Source: Alphaproteobacteria bacterium
GTDB lineage: Bacteria > Pseudomonadota > Alphaproteobacteria > GCA-2731375
Direction: 5' to 3'
Assembly (NCBI GenBank): GCA_021776235.1
Contig: JAJFGG010000161.1
Coordinates: 124,001-188,000, forward strand
Length of the DNA: 64,000 bases
Below, one piece after another: positions 1 through 9,225 of this stretch. A program made the translations under genes and the position numbers. Positions within the stretch are counted from its first letter, which is position 1. Each line of letters starts with the position of its first letter. Below the pieces are notes generated by a model that was given only the letters and a program-made list of their open reading frames with translations, did no database searches and was not told the DNA's origin.

Positions 1-1419
1 CCTGCAATGGGCAACGATCTCATCAGCCGTGGGCTGGCGTCCAGGTTGGGACACTATGACCGCGGCCAGACGTTCGCCCCATTGGGCATCGGGTATGCCG
101 ACTACGGCGGCCTCGGCCACGCCTTCATGGCGCAGCAGAACTTCCTCAACCTCCCGGGGGTATATATTGATGCCGCCGGAAATTACCATGTCCTTGCGGC
201 GGTCCATAATGGCAAGGAAGCCATCATGGTCCATGGCGCCCATATCCCCGGTCAGCAGCCAGGATCCATCCAGGGCCTCGGCCGTGGCGGCCTCGTTGCG
301 GCAATAACCGTTGAACAGTGTCGGTGATTTGACCCAGATATCGCCTATTTCGCCGGGCTCGGCGGGGCTGCGGTCCTGGCGCCGGACGGCGATCTCGGTG
401 CCGACGATCGCGGGGCCGACGGATCCGGGCTTGTCGTCAATCAACTCCGGCGCCAGGGCCGTGGCGATGCCGACCTCGGTGCAGCCATAGCACTCGTGGA
501 TAATGCCTTCGCCAAAGAACTTCACCGCCCGGTGTTTCAGGGTTCGGGCAAACGGCGCCGCGTTGACGACAATGCCGTTGAGACGAAAGCCGCCGCGCTG
601 TTGCAGCAGATCCGGGGGCAACGACAAAATTTGATGCACATGCGTCGGCACCATGAAGGCGGACGTCACCTCGCCGCTGGCCAGACGGGCCATGACGTGT
701 GCCGGATCGAACGCGGCAAGCAGTTCCAGCGTGCCGCCGTTGAAGACACTGGCCATGGCAAAGCCGAAACCGCCGCCGTGAGCCAGAGGCGCAAAACAGA
801 GATGCCGGTCGGCGGGGCCCAGACAGCGGAAATGGTGCGCCATGGCGTTGAACAGGTGGCTGCGGCAGTGGTGTGACAGCATGACCCCTTTTGGCTCGCC
901 CGTGGTTCCGGATGTATAGGGAATACAGAATGTCGCCTCCGGATCGGCCGGCGGCACCGGTGCGACAAGGGATTGCCGGGCCAGGGACGCTTTGTATCCG
1001 GCATCGAGCGAGACGATGGCGCTATCGGCCAACCCGGCCAGGTTGGCCAACAGATCGTCTGGGCAGAACACCACCTTGGCCTGGCAGTTTTCCAGTATCT
1101 GCCTCAATTCTTCCGGCGCAGCGCGGTGGGTGGGTGTCGCCACCATGATGCCGGCCCGGGACAGACCGGCAACCAACTCGATATAGGGCAAACAATTGGG
1201 CGCGTAAATTGCCGCGCAGTCGCCTGGACGCAATCCCAGATCGTCACGCGCCAGCGCCGCCACCCGCTGGATCCGCTCCGCCAACTGCCCGAAGCTCAGG
1301 CAACGATCCTCGAACAGCAATGCCGGTTTGTCGGGGTGTCTCAAGGCGCCCGCCACGACACCGGAGGCAATATCGGCGCCGACCAATTCGGCTGTCACCT
1401 GAAACCCGGGCGAGCTCAT
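1..1419 (-). CDS. Acyl-CoA synthetase (AMP-forming), partial at left edge
   Basis: This gene is open to the left window edge, so the ORF track does not list it. I translated it from the reverse strand as one uninterrupted frame of 473 codons. It belongs to the ANL superfamily, which activates a carboxylic acid as an acyl-adenylate and then a CoA thioester. Visible motifs in order are the P-loop YTSGTTGEPKGV, the YGCTE motif, LTGDMG with the ribose-binding Asp, and the C-terminal hinge region around GGINIYPREVEEVL. The C-terminal end lies outside the window. The start ATG overlaps the stop of the upstream amidohydrolase as ATGA, so the two are translationally coupled. The substrate cannot be told from sequence; a medium-chain or aromatic acid is plausible. 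Confidence 0.9.
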   Translation of the reverse strand, partial: MSSPGFQVTAELVGADIASGVVAGALRHPDKPALLFEDRCLSFGQLAERIQRVAALARDDLGLRPGDCAAIYAPNCLPYIELVAGLSRAGIMVATPTHRAAPEELRQILENCQAKVVFCPDDLLANLAGLADSAIVSLDAGYKASLARQSLVAPVPPADPEATFCIPYTSGTTGEPKGVMLSHHCRSHLFNAMAHHFRCLGPADRHLCFAPLAHGGGFGFAMASVFNGGTLELLAAFDPAHVMARLASGEVTSAFMVPTHVHQILSLPPDLLQQRGGFRLNGIVVNAAPFARTLKHRAVKFFGEGIIHECYGCTEVGIATALAPELIDDKPGSVGPAIVGTEIAVRRQDRSPAEPGEIGDIWVKSPTLFNGYCRNEAATAEALDGSWLLTGDMGAMDHDGFLAIMDRRKDMVISGGINIYPREVEEVLLRHEGVAEAAVVGIPDAQWGERLAAVIVSQPGRQPTADEIVAHCR

Positions 1420-2309
1420 TTCGCGCCATTGCTTTCCGTGGTGCGTTTCGGGGCGCTTTCCGGCAGATGAAACAGTTTCAGGGCGTTGTCGCGCAGCAAT
1501 TTGGCCTTGGCTTCTGCGCGCAGTTCCATGCTGTTGATTTCCGCCATGGCGCGTTCCGGGTCGATCACCGGCCAATCGGTGCCGAACAGCACCTTGTCCT
1601 GACCATAACTGTTCAGGTAGTGCACGATTTGCGGCGGCCAATGTTTCGGTGCATAGGCATCGACACCGATAAAGACATTCTCGTGCTTCCAGGCCATGGA
1701 GATCATCTCGTCCGTCCACGGTACGCCGATGTGTATTCCGATCAGCTTCAAATCGGGAAAATCGATCGCCACCTCATCCAGGGTGATGGGGCGGCCCACG
1801 CTGGGCAGGCGGCGCTCGCGGGAATAGATCAGGTTATGGCCGACCTGCATCATAATCGGTATGTCCAGTTCGCAGCACTTCGCGTAATAGGGATAATAGC
1901 GCCGGTCATTCGGCGCCAGGCCGAACCAATGGGGATAGAGATGGGCGCCGACGAAGCCCAGTTCCTCGACCGCGTGACGCAACTCGTAAATGCCGGCCAT
2001 GCCGCGAAAGGGATCGACACCCGCAAGCGCGGAAAATTTGTCGGGATGCTCGGCACAGACCTCGGCAACGCGGCTGTACTCAATCTCGAACGAGCCGCGC
2101 ACAGCCAGGTCACCGGCGCGTACGGCGATCAGCAGCGAACGGTCGATCCCGGCTGCCGCCATCTTGTCCAGATAACGCGGGATCGAGACACCATTGCGCA
2201 TCTCTTCCGGCATTCGGACCTGGGCCTTGAATGTCTCATCCAGTCCGGTGCGCCCCTCGGCGACTTCCCGTTCCGTGAAAAGATTGCAGACGATATCGAT
2301 CGCACCCAT
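1416..2309 (-). CDS. Amidohydrolase family protein (amidohydrolase 2, TIM barrel)
   Basis: A 297-aa protein of the amidohydrolase 2 (PF04909) type, the family of ACMSD-like decarboxylases and related metal-dependent hydrolases or decarboxylases. Features seen are an N-terminal DIVCNLF strand in place of the common metal-binding DxHxH, a GAHLYPHW segment, the IGIHIG strand and the C-terminal KVLFGTDWPVID motif carrying the usual metal-binding Asp. The lack of the first HxH pair suggests a subgroup with altered or no metal at that site. It heads the operon with the acyl-CoA ligase (4-nt overlap), which suggests the pair act on one aromatic or carboxylated substrate. The exact reaction is unknown. 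Confidence 0.82.
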   Translation of the reverse strand: MGAIDIVCNLFTEREVAEGRTGLDETFKAQVRMPEEMRNGVSIPRYLDKMAAAGIDRSLLIAVRAGDLAVRGSFEIEYSRVAEVCAEHPDKFSALAGVDPFRGMAGIYELRHAVEELGFVGAHLYPHWFGLAPNDRRYYPYYAKCCELDIPIMMQVGHNLIYSRERRLPSVGRPITLDEVAIDFPDLKLIGIHIGVPWTDEMISMAWKHENVFIGVDAYAPKHWPPQIVHYLNSYGQDKVLFGTDWPVIDPERAMAEINSMELRAEAKAKLLRDNALKLFHLPESAPKRTTESNGAK

Positions 2310-2477
2310 GCCTTTGCCTCTGTATCTCAGGTCAAGGTTTAGCGGTTCTTTGGGATCATTATGGCACGGCTTGGGGCCGGGTATCGCTCAAATTGCGAAC
2401 CCTCCGGGCGCTGGCGCATTGCGTTATACTGAAACCTGGGTGCTTTGCCCGTGGGGCGAAGAAGAAGGATACGGGTC

Positions 2478-4043
2478 ATGCCGGAGCGGGAACTGTGGCA
2501 GCGGTTACAGAACTGTCTGGACGCAAGCGAGTTAGTAACGGACCCTGAATTGCGCGCCGATTATTCCCATGACATCGCGGGTGGCGGCGCCGTTGCCGCC
2601 GCCGTCGTCCGGCCCGCTAGCACCGAAGCCCTGGCAAATGCCGTTGCCACGGCAGCCCGGCTCGGCTATGCCCTGGTGCCCCGCGGCAGCGGCCATTCCT
2701 ACAGCGGTGGCACCGTCCCGGCACGAACCCGTTCGGTGGTGATCGATACCTCGGGTATGGATCAGGTGATCGAAATCGATGCCGTCAACCGCGTTGTCCG
2801 TGTGCAGGCCGGCTGCACCTGGGCCAACTTGCTGGATGCCCTGGCGCCATCCGGTTTGCGGACGCCGTTTTTTGGGCCGTTGTCGGGTTTCCGCAGTACG
2901 GTCAGCGGCGCTCTGTCCCAGCGGGCGACATTCTTCGGCTCCGCCATGCATGGCTTCTCCGACAATAGTGTCGTGGGGCAGACAATTGTGCTGGCCAACG
3001 GCCGTGTCCTTCGCACTGGCATTGGCCATGACGGCCGGCCGCATCCGCAACCCAGCGGGCCGGATGCGGGTGCGCTCTTCCTCGGCGATTGTGGCGCCTT
3101 TGGCATCAAAGCGGAAGCCACCTTGCGCCTGATCGCGCGGCCCGGGTCAGAGGTTTTCGCCTCCTTCGCGTACCCCGACATGGGATCCATGCTCGCGGCG
3201 CAGGTTGCCCTGTGCGGCTGTCCCGGGATCGCCGAATGCTTTGGCTTCGACCGTCAGGCGCATATAAATCTTGCCCAGGGCGGCTTTGAGTTGCTGGAAG
3301 GCGCCGAAGTCGTGGCGGATGTGTTGCGGCAGGCGGGCTCGGCGAGCGAACGGGCAGGACGCCTGTTACGCCTGTTTCGGGACGGCCGGCGCCTGGTCGC
3401 TGATTTGCAGTGCTCTCTTCATCTCTGCGTCGAGGGAGAGGACGAGGCTCATGCCCAGTCCCGTCTGGCCAGGGCCGCTGCCGTGGCGCTGGATGCCGGC
3501 GGCGAGGCCGTGCCCGATACCATTCCCCGGGTCACCCGGTCACGGCCCTTTCGCCCCATCAAGGCACTGTTGGGACCCGACGGGGAACGTTGGCTGCCTT
3601 TTCACGGCGTCTTTCGGCTGGCTGATGTGGCGGGCGCCCATGACGCTTTTGCCGCGGCCCTGGCCGCCCAGCAGGCGGCGCTGGCGACCCATGAGGTAAA
3701 GGTAAGTCTGCTGACCGTCAGCAGTGGCGATGCTATTGTTCTCGAGCCGCACCTGTTCTGGCCCGATGGCCTGCATCGATTTCACCGCCGTCACGTCACC
3801 GACCGGCAACGCCAACGTTACGGCGGCCGGCCCGATCGACCGCAAGCCCGTGCCTTCGCGCACGGCTTGCGAAAGGAATTGGGCGATGCCCTGCACAGGG
3901 CCGGGGCGGCGCATTTGCAGATCGGCCGCCACTACCCCTACGAGCGGGTCATGGACCCGGTCCAGCATGAATTGATGCAGGCGATCAAGCACCACCTGGA
4001 CCCGGAAGGATTGATGGCGCCCGGCGTCCTTTTCTCTGAGTAA
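2478..4043 (+). CDS. FAD-binding oxidoreductase (VAO/PCMH type)
   Basis: A flavoprotein oxidase or dehydrogenase of the vanillyl-alcohol-oxidase fold. The N-terminal FAD_binding_4 domain shows the pyrophosphate-binding segment VPRGSGHSYSGG and VVRVQAGCTW, and the C-terminal half resembles the sugar-lactone oxidase class (D-arabinono-1,4-lactone oxidase-like), ending in HYPYERVMDPVQHELMQAIKHHLDPEGLMAPGV. I chose the ATG at 2478 rather than the track start at 2445 because a GAAGAAGGA ribosome site lies just upstream and the added residues are arginine-rich filler. This gives 521 aa. It is transcribed divergently from the amidohydrolase operon. The substrate is unknown. Confidence 0.85.
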   Translation: MPERELWQRLQNCLDASELVTDPELRADYSHDIAGGGAVAAAVVRPASTEALANAVATAARLGYALVPRGSGHSYSGGTVPARTRSVVIDTSGMDQVIEIDAVNRVVRVQAGCTWANLLDALAPSGLRTPFFGPLSGFRSTVSGALSQRATFFGSAMHGFSDNSVVGQTIVLANGRVLRTGIGHDGRPHPQPSGPDAGALFLGDCGAFGIKAEATLRLIARPGSEVFASFAYPDMGSMLAAQVALCGCPGIAECFGFDRQAHINLAQGGFELLEGAEVVADVLRQAGSASERAGRLLRLFRDGRRLVADLQCSLHLCVEGEDEAHAQSRLARAAAVALDAGGEAVPDTIPRVTRSRPFRPIKALLGPDGERWLPFHGVFRLADVAGAHDAFAAALAAQQAALATHEVKVSLLTVSSGDAIVLEPHLFWPDGLHRFHRRHVTDRQRQRYGGRPDRPQARAFAHGLRKELGDALHRAGAAHLQIGRHYPYERVMDPVQHELMQAIKHHLDPEGLMAPGVLFSE

Positions 4044-4343
4044 TGGCGTATTGGACCTGGGCCGTCCCGCCGTCGCTGGAGAAATTCGGACTACCATCCA
4101 ACCTGCCATCGACGGGCACACCGGGAAATCTGCCTTTGCCTATTTAGCGCAGGCCATTTCTGCTAGGATCGGGTCAGATTCTCGCCGAAGATGAAAGCCA
4201 AACGGCTTGCCGTGGTCGACATGATCAAGCTGAAACGTGACGGGGCATACAATGCATATGAACGTGAAGAGGATCAAAAGTGAGACGAACTGCCTGGGGA
4301 GCGCGTGGCGGTTTTTTGAACCACGATCCGCAGGCTGACTGCC
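4044..4343. other. Gene-poor 300-bp interval with one possible 30-aa ORF
   Basis: No gene of normal size is seen here. On the plus strand a 30-codon frame runs from ATG 4191 to TGA 4283 (MKAKRLAVVDMIKLKRDG and so on). It has no clear ribosome site and I do not recognise it. It lies in the position where YibH/YiaV-like HlyD genes often have a small DUF3302 membrane protein partner, but it is soluble and charged, so it is not that partner. It may be a remnant or chance. Confidence 0.35.
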
Positions 4344-5453
4344 ATGCTCATCGTCGCCACGATATACGGCTTGTTGATTTGGCTGATCTTCTTAAAGCTG
4401 AAGCTGCTGCCCTGGAACCTGACCTGGAAGATAATCTCGGGGACAATCGGGGTGCTCATGCTTCTGGTGGTGGTTGGATTGCTCAACTACCTGACGCCGT
4501 CGGGGCGCGTGACAATCATCGGCCACGTGGCCGAGATTGCACCCGAGGTCTCGGGGACGGTGACTGCAATCCACGTGAAGGCGAATGTACCCGTCGCCAT
4601 GGGCGCGCCGCTCTTTGACATTGACCCCGAGACCTATCAATTTGACGTAGACCGGCTGAAAGCGTCGCTGGTCAATGCGCAATCCGAAGCCGATCAGATC
4701 AAGCTGACCGTCGCGGAGGACAAAGCCAGCCTTCGAGCTCTAGGGGCGAAGGTCGAGCTTGCAAAGCTCGCCGAGCAGGACCTGAATATTCTCGTGAAGA
4801 AACAGGTTGCCGCGCAGAACAAGCTCGACAAGGCTACTCTGAGTGTCAAATCGCTTACCAATCAGGCCGAAGCGATGGCGGCGAAGGTGCGCAAAGCGGA
4901 GATTGAAGCCGCCGCCGCCGTTGGCGGAATCCACGTCCGCGTCATTGCGGCGCGCCAGCAATTGAATCTGGCGGAGTGGCGGCTGAGAAAAACCAAAGTC
5001 GTCGCACCGGGCAGCGGATATGTCACCGGCCTCACCCTGACGCCGGGAAACCGGGCGACGCCAAGTAAGCCGGTGATGACCTTCATCGGCGCCGAGACCG
5101 TAATTTTTGTGGGCATATTCCCGCAGAACGGTTTCGCCAAGATTGCGCCGGGTACGAAGGTCAAGATGATTCTCAACAACCTGCCTGGCCGCATTCTTGA
5201 AACCGAGGTGATCGATGTCGCCAGCGGGACCAGCGATGGGCAGGTTGAGGCCGGGGGTACACTGCCCGATGTCGCCACCCTCGGCAACGGCGACGAGTAT
5301 GCTGTCCGTATCAAACCACCCGCCGCGCTGCGCCCGGAAGACATACGCATCGGCATGGCGGGATCGGCCACGATTTTTACCGACGAGGCGGGCGCTATCG
5401 GAATACTGGCCCAGGTCCTGCTGTGGATTGGCGCCTTGACCTCGTACCTCTGA
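4344..5453 (+). CDS. HlyD-family membrane fusion protein, YibH/YiaV-like
   Basis: A 369-aa periplasmic adaptor. Two hydrophobic segments sit at about residues 1-20 and 27-50, the topology of the E. coli YibH/YiaV subgroup rather than the single anchor of EmrA. A lipoyl/barrel-sandwich half follows (GHVAEIAPEVSGTVTAIHVKANVPVAMGAPLFDID), then an alpha-hairpin at about 95-210, the second lipoyl half (TKVVAPGSGYVTGLTLTPGN) and a beta-barrel domain. The family links inner-membrane exporters to the outer membrane or acts with small membrane partners. No transporter gene lies beside it, so it is an orphan here. The Shine-Dalgarno is weak. Confidence 0.85.
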   Translation: MLIVATIYGLLIWLIFLKLKLLPWNLTWKIISGTIGVLMLLVVVGLLNYLTPSGRVTIIGHVAEIAPEVSGTVTAIHVKANVPVAMGAPLFDIDPETYQFDVDRLKASLVNAQSEADQIKLTVAEDKASLRALGAKVELAKLAEQDLNILVKKQVAAQNKLDKATLSVKSLTNQAEAMAAKVRKAEIEAAAAVGGIHVRVIAARQQLNLAEWRLRKTKVVAPGSGYVTGLTLTPGNRATPSKPVMTFIGAETVIFVGIFPQNGFAKIAPGTKVKMILNNLPGRILETEVIDVASGTSDGQVEAGGTLPDVATLGNGDEYAVRIKPPAALRPEDIRIGMAGSATIFTDEAGAIGILAQVLLWIGALTSYL

Positions 5454-5650
5454 GTTCTTGGTATGGATTTCCGGGTACTTGCCCTCTCGTTTTCGCTCGT
5501 GGCGTTACGATAGGCGACGCCAGCTGGATGATAGCCGGCATTGATAGCAGTTCCCGATGGTCCCCCATCGACGGCGACGGCACACTAAATCGACTTAAGC
5601 CGACTGGCGCGGTGCCTTGGCTTGCCGCGATGCGTCATTCCTTGCTGCAA
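5454..5650. other. Intergenic spacer between convergent genes
   Basis: A 197-bp spacer between the HlyD gene and the convergent aminotransferase gene. I see no convincing ORF, hairpin terminator or repeat in it. Confidence 0.5.
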
Positions 5651-7033
5651 TCATCCGAAGCCGTGTGCCGCTTCCATTTCGGTCAGGCCGTCGTCGATAA
5701 TGGCAACCATGCGGTCGACCTGCTCTGGCGTGATGCAAAGCGGTGGGGAGAGCGGTAGGACACTGCCCATGCGGGTCAGAAGGCCGCGTTGCGCCAGGCC
5801 CTCGCCAAGCATCGTCAGCTCCGGGCCATCCTCGGCGAATTTTTCCTTGCTGTCCCTGTCCTTGATCAGTTCGACGCCCGCCAGCAGGCCGAGGCCGCGG
5901 ACGTCGCCGACGCACGGGTGGCTGCTCAGGCCTTCGAGGCCTTTGCGCAGGCGGACGCCCATGCGCTGCGCATTGCCCACCAGATCCTCGCGGTCAAAGA
6001 TTTCCAGATTTGCCAGGGCGGCGGCACAGGCCGCGGCATGGCCACCAAAGGTCAACAGGTGAGCCAGTTTATTTTCGCCCTCGAAAGCGGCCATCACATG
6101 GGGCCGGCACATCACGGCCCCGATCGGGGCATAGCCGCTTGAAAGCCCCTTGGCCGTGGTCATGATGTCTCCGACAAGATCCCAATGTTCCGAGGCGAAC
6201 ATGCGGCCCGTGCGGCCGAAACCATTGATCACTTCATCGGTGATCAACAGCACGCCATGGCGGTCACAGATCTCCCGCAGGCGCGTCCAGTAGCCGTCGG
6301 GGGGCACCACAATACCTCCCGATGCCGAAATCGGTTCGGCGATCACCGCGGCAACGGTCTTGGGATTTTCGTAATTGATGATTTGTTCGATTTGATCGGC
6401 GCAGAGCAAATCACAGGCGGGATAACTTTGCCGGAAGTCGCAGCGGTAGCAATAGGGCGGTGACGCGTGCAGCACCCCATGCATGAAGGGGCTGTGATAG
6501 GGTTCACTACTGGGCCGGGTGCCGCTGACGCTCATGGCGCCATAGGTCGCCCCGTGATAGGAGCCGCGGCGGCCGATGATCTTGGAACGCTTGGGTTCAC
6601 CGTTGAAGTAGTGAAACTGCCGGGCGATCTTAATGGCGCTTTCGACGGCTTCCGAACCGCCGGAACAGAAAAAGGCTGTGGTCTGGTCGCCTGGCGTAAT
6701 TTCCGCCAGCCTGGTTGCCAGTTCGATGGCCGGGATGGTGGTTGCCTGGGTCGAGCTGGCATAGGCCAGGGTTGCGGCCTGGCGGGCAAACGCATCGGCG
6801 ATTTCCTTGCGGCCATGGCCGGCATTGACGAGCCACAAGCCGGCCAGCCCGTCGATATATTCCTTGCCCTCGATATCCGTAACGATGGCCCCCCGGCCTT
6901 CCACCAGGATGCGTTTGTCACTGTCATTGGCAAGGGCCCGGTACGGCGATGCATGAATGAATAAATGCTCGGCACCCGCCGCTTTCAGCGCGTTTTCGTT
7001 GGGCGGGATCACAGGTTCAACAGCTTCGCTCAA
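5651..7033 (-). CDS. Class III PLP-dependent aminotransferase (omega-transaminase type)
   Basis: A 460-aa fold-type I aminotransferase that moves an amino group between an amine or omega-amino acid and a keto acid. The cofactor site is intact: FFCSGGSEAVES for phosphate binding, TDEV with Asp266 contacting the pyridine nitrogen, and TTAKGLSSGYAPIGAV with Lys295 as the Schiff-base lysine. The N-terminal HLFIHASPY and GRGAIVTDIEGKEYIDGLAGLW match the pyruvate or beta-alanine:pyruvate transaminase subgroup. It lies 137 bp downstream of the gamma-glutamyltransferase-like gene on the same strand, so co-transcription and a joint role in amine or gamma-glutamyl amine catabolism are possible. The substrate is inferred only at class level. 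Confidence 0.92.
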   Translation of the reverse strand: MSEAVEPVIPPNENALKAAGAEHLFIHASPYRALANDSDKRILVEGRGAIVTDIEGKEYIDGLAGLWLVNAGHGRKEIADAFARQAATLAYASSTQATTIPAIELATRLAEITPGDQTTAFFCSGGSEAVESAIKIARQFHYFNGEPKRSKIIGRRGSYHGATYGAMSVSGTRPSSEPYHSPFMHGVLHASPPYCYRCDFRQSYPACDLLCADQIEQIINYENPKTVAAVIAEPISASGGIVVPPDGYWTRLREICDRHGVLLITDEVINGFGRTGRMFASEHWDLVGDIMTTAKGLSSGYAPIGAVMCRPHVMAAFEGENKLAHLLTFGGHAAACAAALANLEIFDREDLVGNAQRMGVRLRKGLEGLSSHPCVGDVRGLGLLAGVELIKDRDSKEKFAEDGPELTMLGEGLAQRGLLTRMGSVLPLSPPLCITPEQVDRMVAIIDDGLTEMEAAHGFG

Positions 7034-7170
7034 ATCACTATCTCCCGAATGACGGCGCGCAGCTTGTCTGCCGCGGCGTGGACCAAGGATACCGGACTAT
7101 AGCCGCAGTGCAGGGAATGGACCAGAACCCCGATGGGGCTCATAGAGGCCAGCATCCGTGCTTGCTGGTT

Positions 7171-8781
7171 TCAAACCTGGGCCGCCATGCCATCGTTGGA
7201 TGGATCCGCGCCGCCATCCAGCTTGCCATCGACGATGCGAATGCCATGCACGTGGGGCATCATATGGCTGACCGCGTGCCGGTGTGTTGCATAACCACGT
7301 GCCTGCAGCTCCCGTTCAGTGGAACGGAAAATCCGGTTGGTCACTTCAATGGTGTCCGAAGTTGCCATGAAGCGCGGCGCGGAAACCGCCTCCTGCGCCG
7401 TCATGGCAAAATCCATGACGTTCAGGGTTGCCTGCAGATTGCCCATGGTAATGGTTGTCCCGCCCGGCGAACCAACCAGGAAATACGGCGTATCGCCCTT
7501 GAAGACGATGGTTGGCGACATGGCGGAAAAACGCGCCTTGCCGGCGGCCAACGAGCCCGGCTGACCGGGGCGGGGATCAAACACCATCATGCAATTGTTG
7601 TACATGAAGCCCAGTCCGTCGGTGACGACGCCCGATGACGAGCCCAATGAATGGGTCATGGACACGCAGTTGCCCGCCCTGTCGGCAACGCAGATATGGG
7701 TCGTTTCCTTGCTTTCGTTTGCCCCTGAATTCATCCGCGGAACCGGCGTCTTCTCACCACGCTTGATGCGCGCGGCCATACTTTTGGCATAGTCCTTGGA
7801 CATCAACTCGGCGAAGGGAATATCAAAGAATCTCGGATCGCCCATGCGGTTGTCCTTGTCCACGGTGGCGATCTTCATGGCTTCGGATACGGTCGCGATG
7901 TAGTCCGGTGAGTTGTGGCCCATGGCGGCCAGATCGAAGTTCTCCAGGATGTTGAGCATCAGGATTATCATGAGGCCGCCGCCCGGCGGCTGGTTTGTCG
8001 CCACGCGAAAGCCCCGGTAATCGGTCCACAGGGGCTCTACCGTCTCTGTTTCACAGGCTTTGAGGTCCTCGTAGGTGAGCAGGCCGCCATTGGCGCGCAT
8101 ATCCGCATCGATCGTCCGGGCAATCTCGCCGGTATAGAAATCCTCCACCCCGAATTCCGCTATGTGGCGGTAAGTGCGCGCCATATCAGGGTTTCGCAAC
8201 AGCTCGCCAATGCCATACAGGCTGCCATCGGACTTGGTATAGATCTTGGCGGTTGCCGGGTCATCGGTGAGGCCGCGGATGCGCGCTATGCGCCCACTTT
8301 CCGCCGGCCTGGTCCAAAAGCCATGAACCGCCGGCCGAACCGGAAAGCCATCTTCACAATATTGGATTGCCGGTTCCATCACGGCCGCCAATGAGCGGGT
8401 GCCGAAACGCTGCAGGGCCTGGTCGAATGCCTTGATGGTCAACGGCGTGGTCATGGACTGATAGCCGATTTCGTTCACTTCACCCGACAGGACAAAGCCA
8501 AAACCGTCATCGCACTCGCGAATTATAAGCTGCTCCCACATCTCGGGCCGGGTCGCCAGCGGTGCCCGGCCGTGAAAATCAAGGCAGGTGTGAATATTTT
8601 TGTCGGCCAGATAAAGATGCAAGGAACCGAAACCGGCAATGCCGCACATCTGTGGATCAACCACCGTCTGCACCAGCGCCGCGCCAATGGCCGCATCGAC
8701 TACGTTGCCGCCCGATTTGAGGATTTCAAGCCCGGTCTCCACCGCTTCCGGCTGGGGCGCCGATATCATGCCGTTTGTCAT
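7171..8781 (-). CDS. Gamma-glutamyltransferase family protein (Ntn hydrolase), cytoplasmic
   Basis: A 536-aa member of the gamma-glutamyltranspeptidase family, which self-cleaves before a threonine that then acts as N-terminal nucleophile. The processing site is visible as KETTHICVAD with Thr360 as predicted nucleophile, and the large-subunit motif QPPGGGL and the MGSPGGTTI-like segment VGSPGGTTITMGNLQ are present. It starts directly with NGMISAPQPEAVETG and has no signal peptide, unlike E. coli periplasmic Ggt, so it should act in the cytoplasm. Such cytoplasmic relatives act on gamma-glutamyl amides, cephalosporin-like acyl groups or other amides, so the true substrate is open. Its neighbour is an aminotransferase on the same strand. 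Confidence 0.88.
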   Translation of the reverse strand: MTNGMISAPQPEAVETGLEILKSGGNVVDAAIGAALVQTVVDPQMCGIAGFGSLHLYLADKNIHTCLDFHGRAPLATRPEMWEQLIIRECDDGFGFVLSGEVNEIGYQSMTTPLTIKAFDQALQRFGTRSLAAVMEPAIQYCEDGFPVRPAVHGFWTRPAESGRIARIRGLTDDPATAKIYTKSDGSLYGIGELLRNPDMARTYRHIAEFGVEDFYTGEIARTIDADMRANGGLLTYEDLKACETETVEPLWTDYRGFRVATNQPPGGGLMIILMLNILENFDLAAMGHNSPDYIATVSEAMKIATVDKDNRMGDPRFFDIPFAELMSKDYAKSMAARIKRGEKTPVPRMNSGANESKETTHICVADRAGNCVSMTHSLGSSSGVVTDGLGFMYNNCMMVFDPRPGQPGSLAAGKARFSAMSPTIVFKGDTPYFLVGSPGGTTITMGNLQATLNVMDFAMTAQEAVSAPRFMATSDTIEVTNRIFRSTERELQARGYATHRHAVSHMMPHVHGIRIVDGKLDGGADPSNDGMAAQV

Positions 8782-8918
8782 ATTTAACCCTCCGGGCTGT
8801 CTTCATCCGTGCATACTTACACAGACGATAACCCACATTGCGATCGCACACCATTCGCGTTGGGGCCGGGAAAAGATATGATGCTGCCAAGGCAGAAATG
8901 GCTGGAAGGAGTAGCAGC

Positions 8919-9215
8919 GTGCGATTATCGGATACCCTACTTGTTGACCGCCCGGAACAGACGTTCTTTGAGGATCCGGCGCTCGACCGTGCCTTTGGTG
9001 TCGTCATGGCGCTGGCGACGGAGGTTTTTGTGCAGCGAGACCGGATGCGGGCGCTGGAGCGCAAACTGGAAGCGGCCGGCGTGCTGGACCGTGCGGAGCT
9101 GGACAGCGAACCCAGCGATGCAGAGCGTCTGGCCGAGGCCGAGGACCGTGACGCCTTTGTCGAGGGTCTGATGATCAACCTGCTGGGTAAACAGCAGGCC
9201 AAAGGCGCCAGCTGA
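8919..9215 (+). CDS. Small uncharacterised alpha-helical protein
   Basis: A 98-aa protein that I do not recognise. The track begins it at 8838, but a strong GGAAGGAG site lies 7 nt before GTG 8919, which is in frame, so I take that start. The protein is acidic and predicted mostly helical, with a heptad-like stretch RDRMRALERKLEAAGVLDRAELD in the middle. It has no signal peptide, membrane segment or cysteine. It ends 10 nt before the methyltransferase gene, so the two form a two-gene operon and the small protein may be an accessory subunit. It is transcribed divergently from the gamma-glutamyltransferase-like gene. Confidence 0.75.
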   Translation: MRLSDTLLVDRPEQTFFEDPALDRAFGVVMALATEVFVQRDRMRALERKLEAAGVLDRAELDSEPSDAERLAEAEDRDAFVEGLMINLLGKQQAKGAS

Positions 9216-9225
9216 GGAGAGCGAA

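Noticed and set aside
1-327. Plus-strand 106-aa ORF at the left edge
   Set aside because: It is opposite the acyl-CoA ligase frame, which is open over the whole region.
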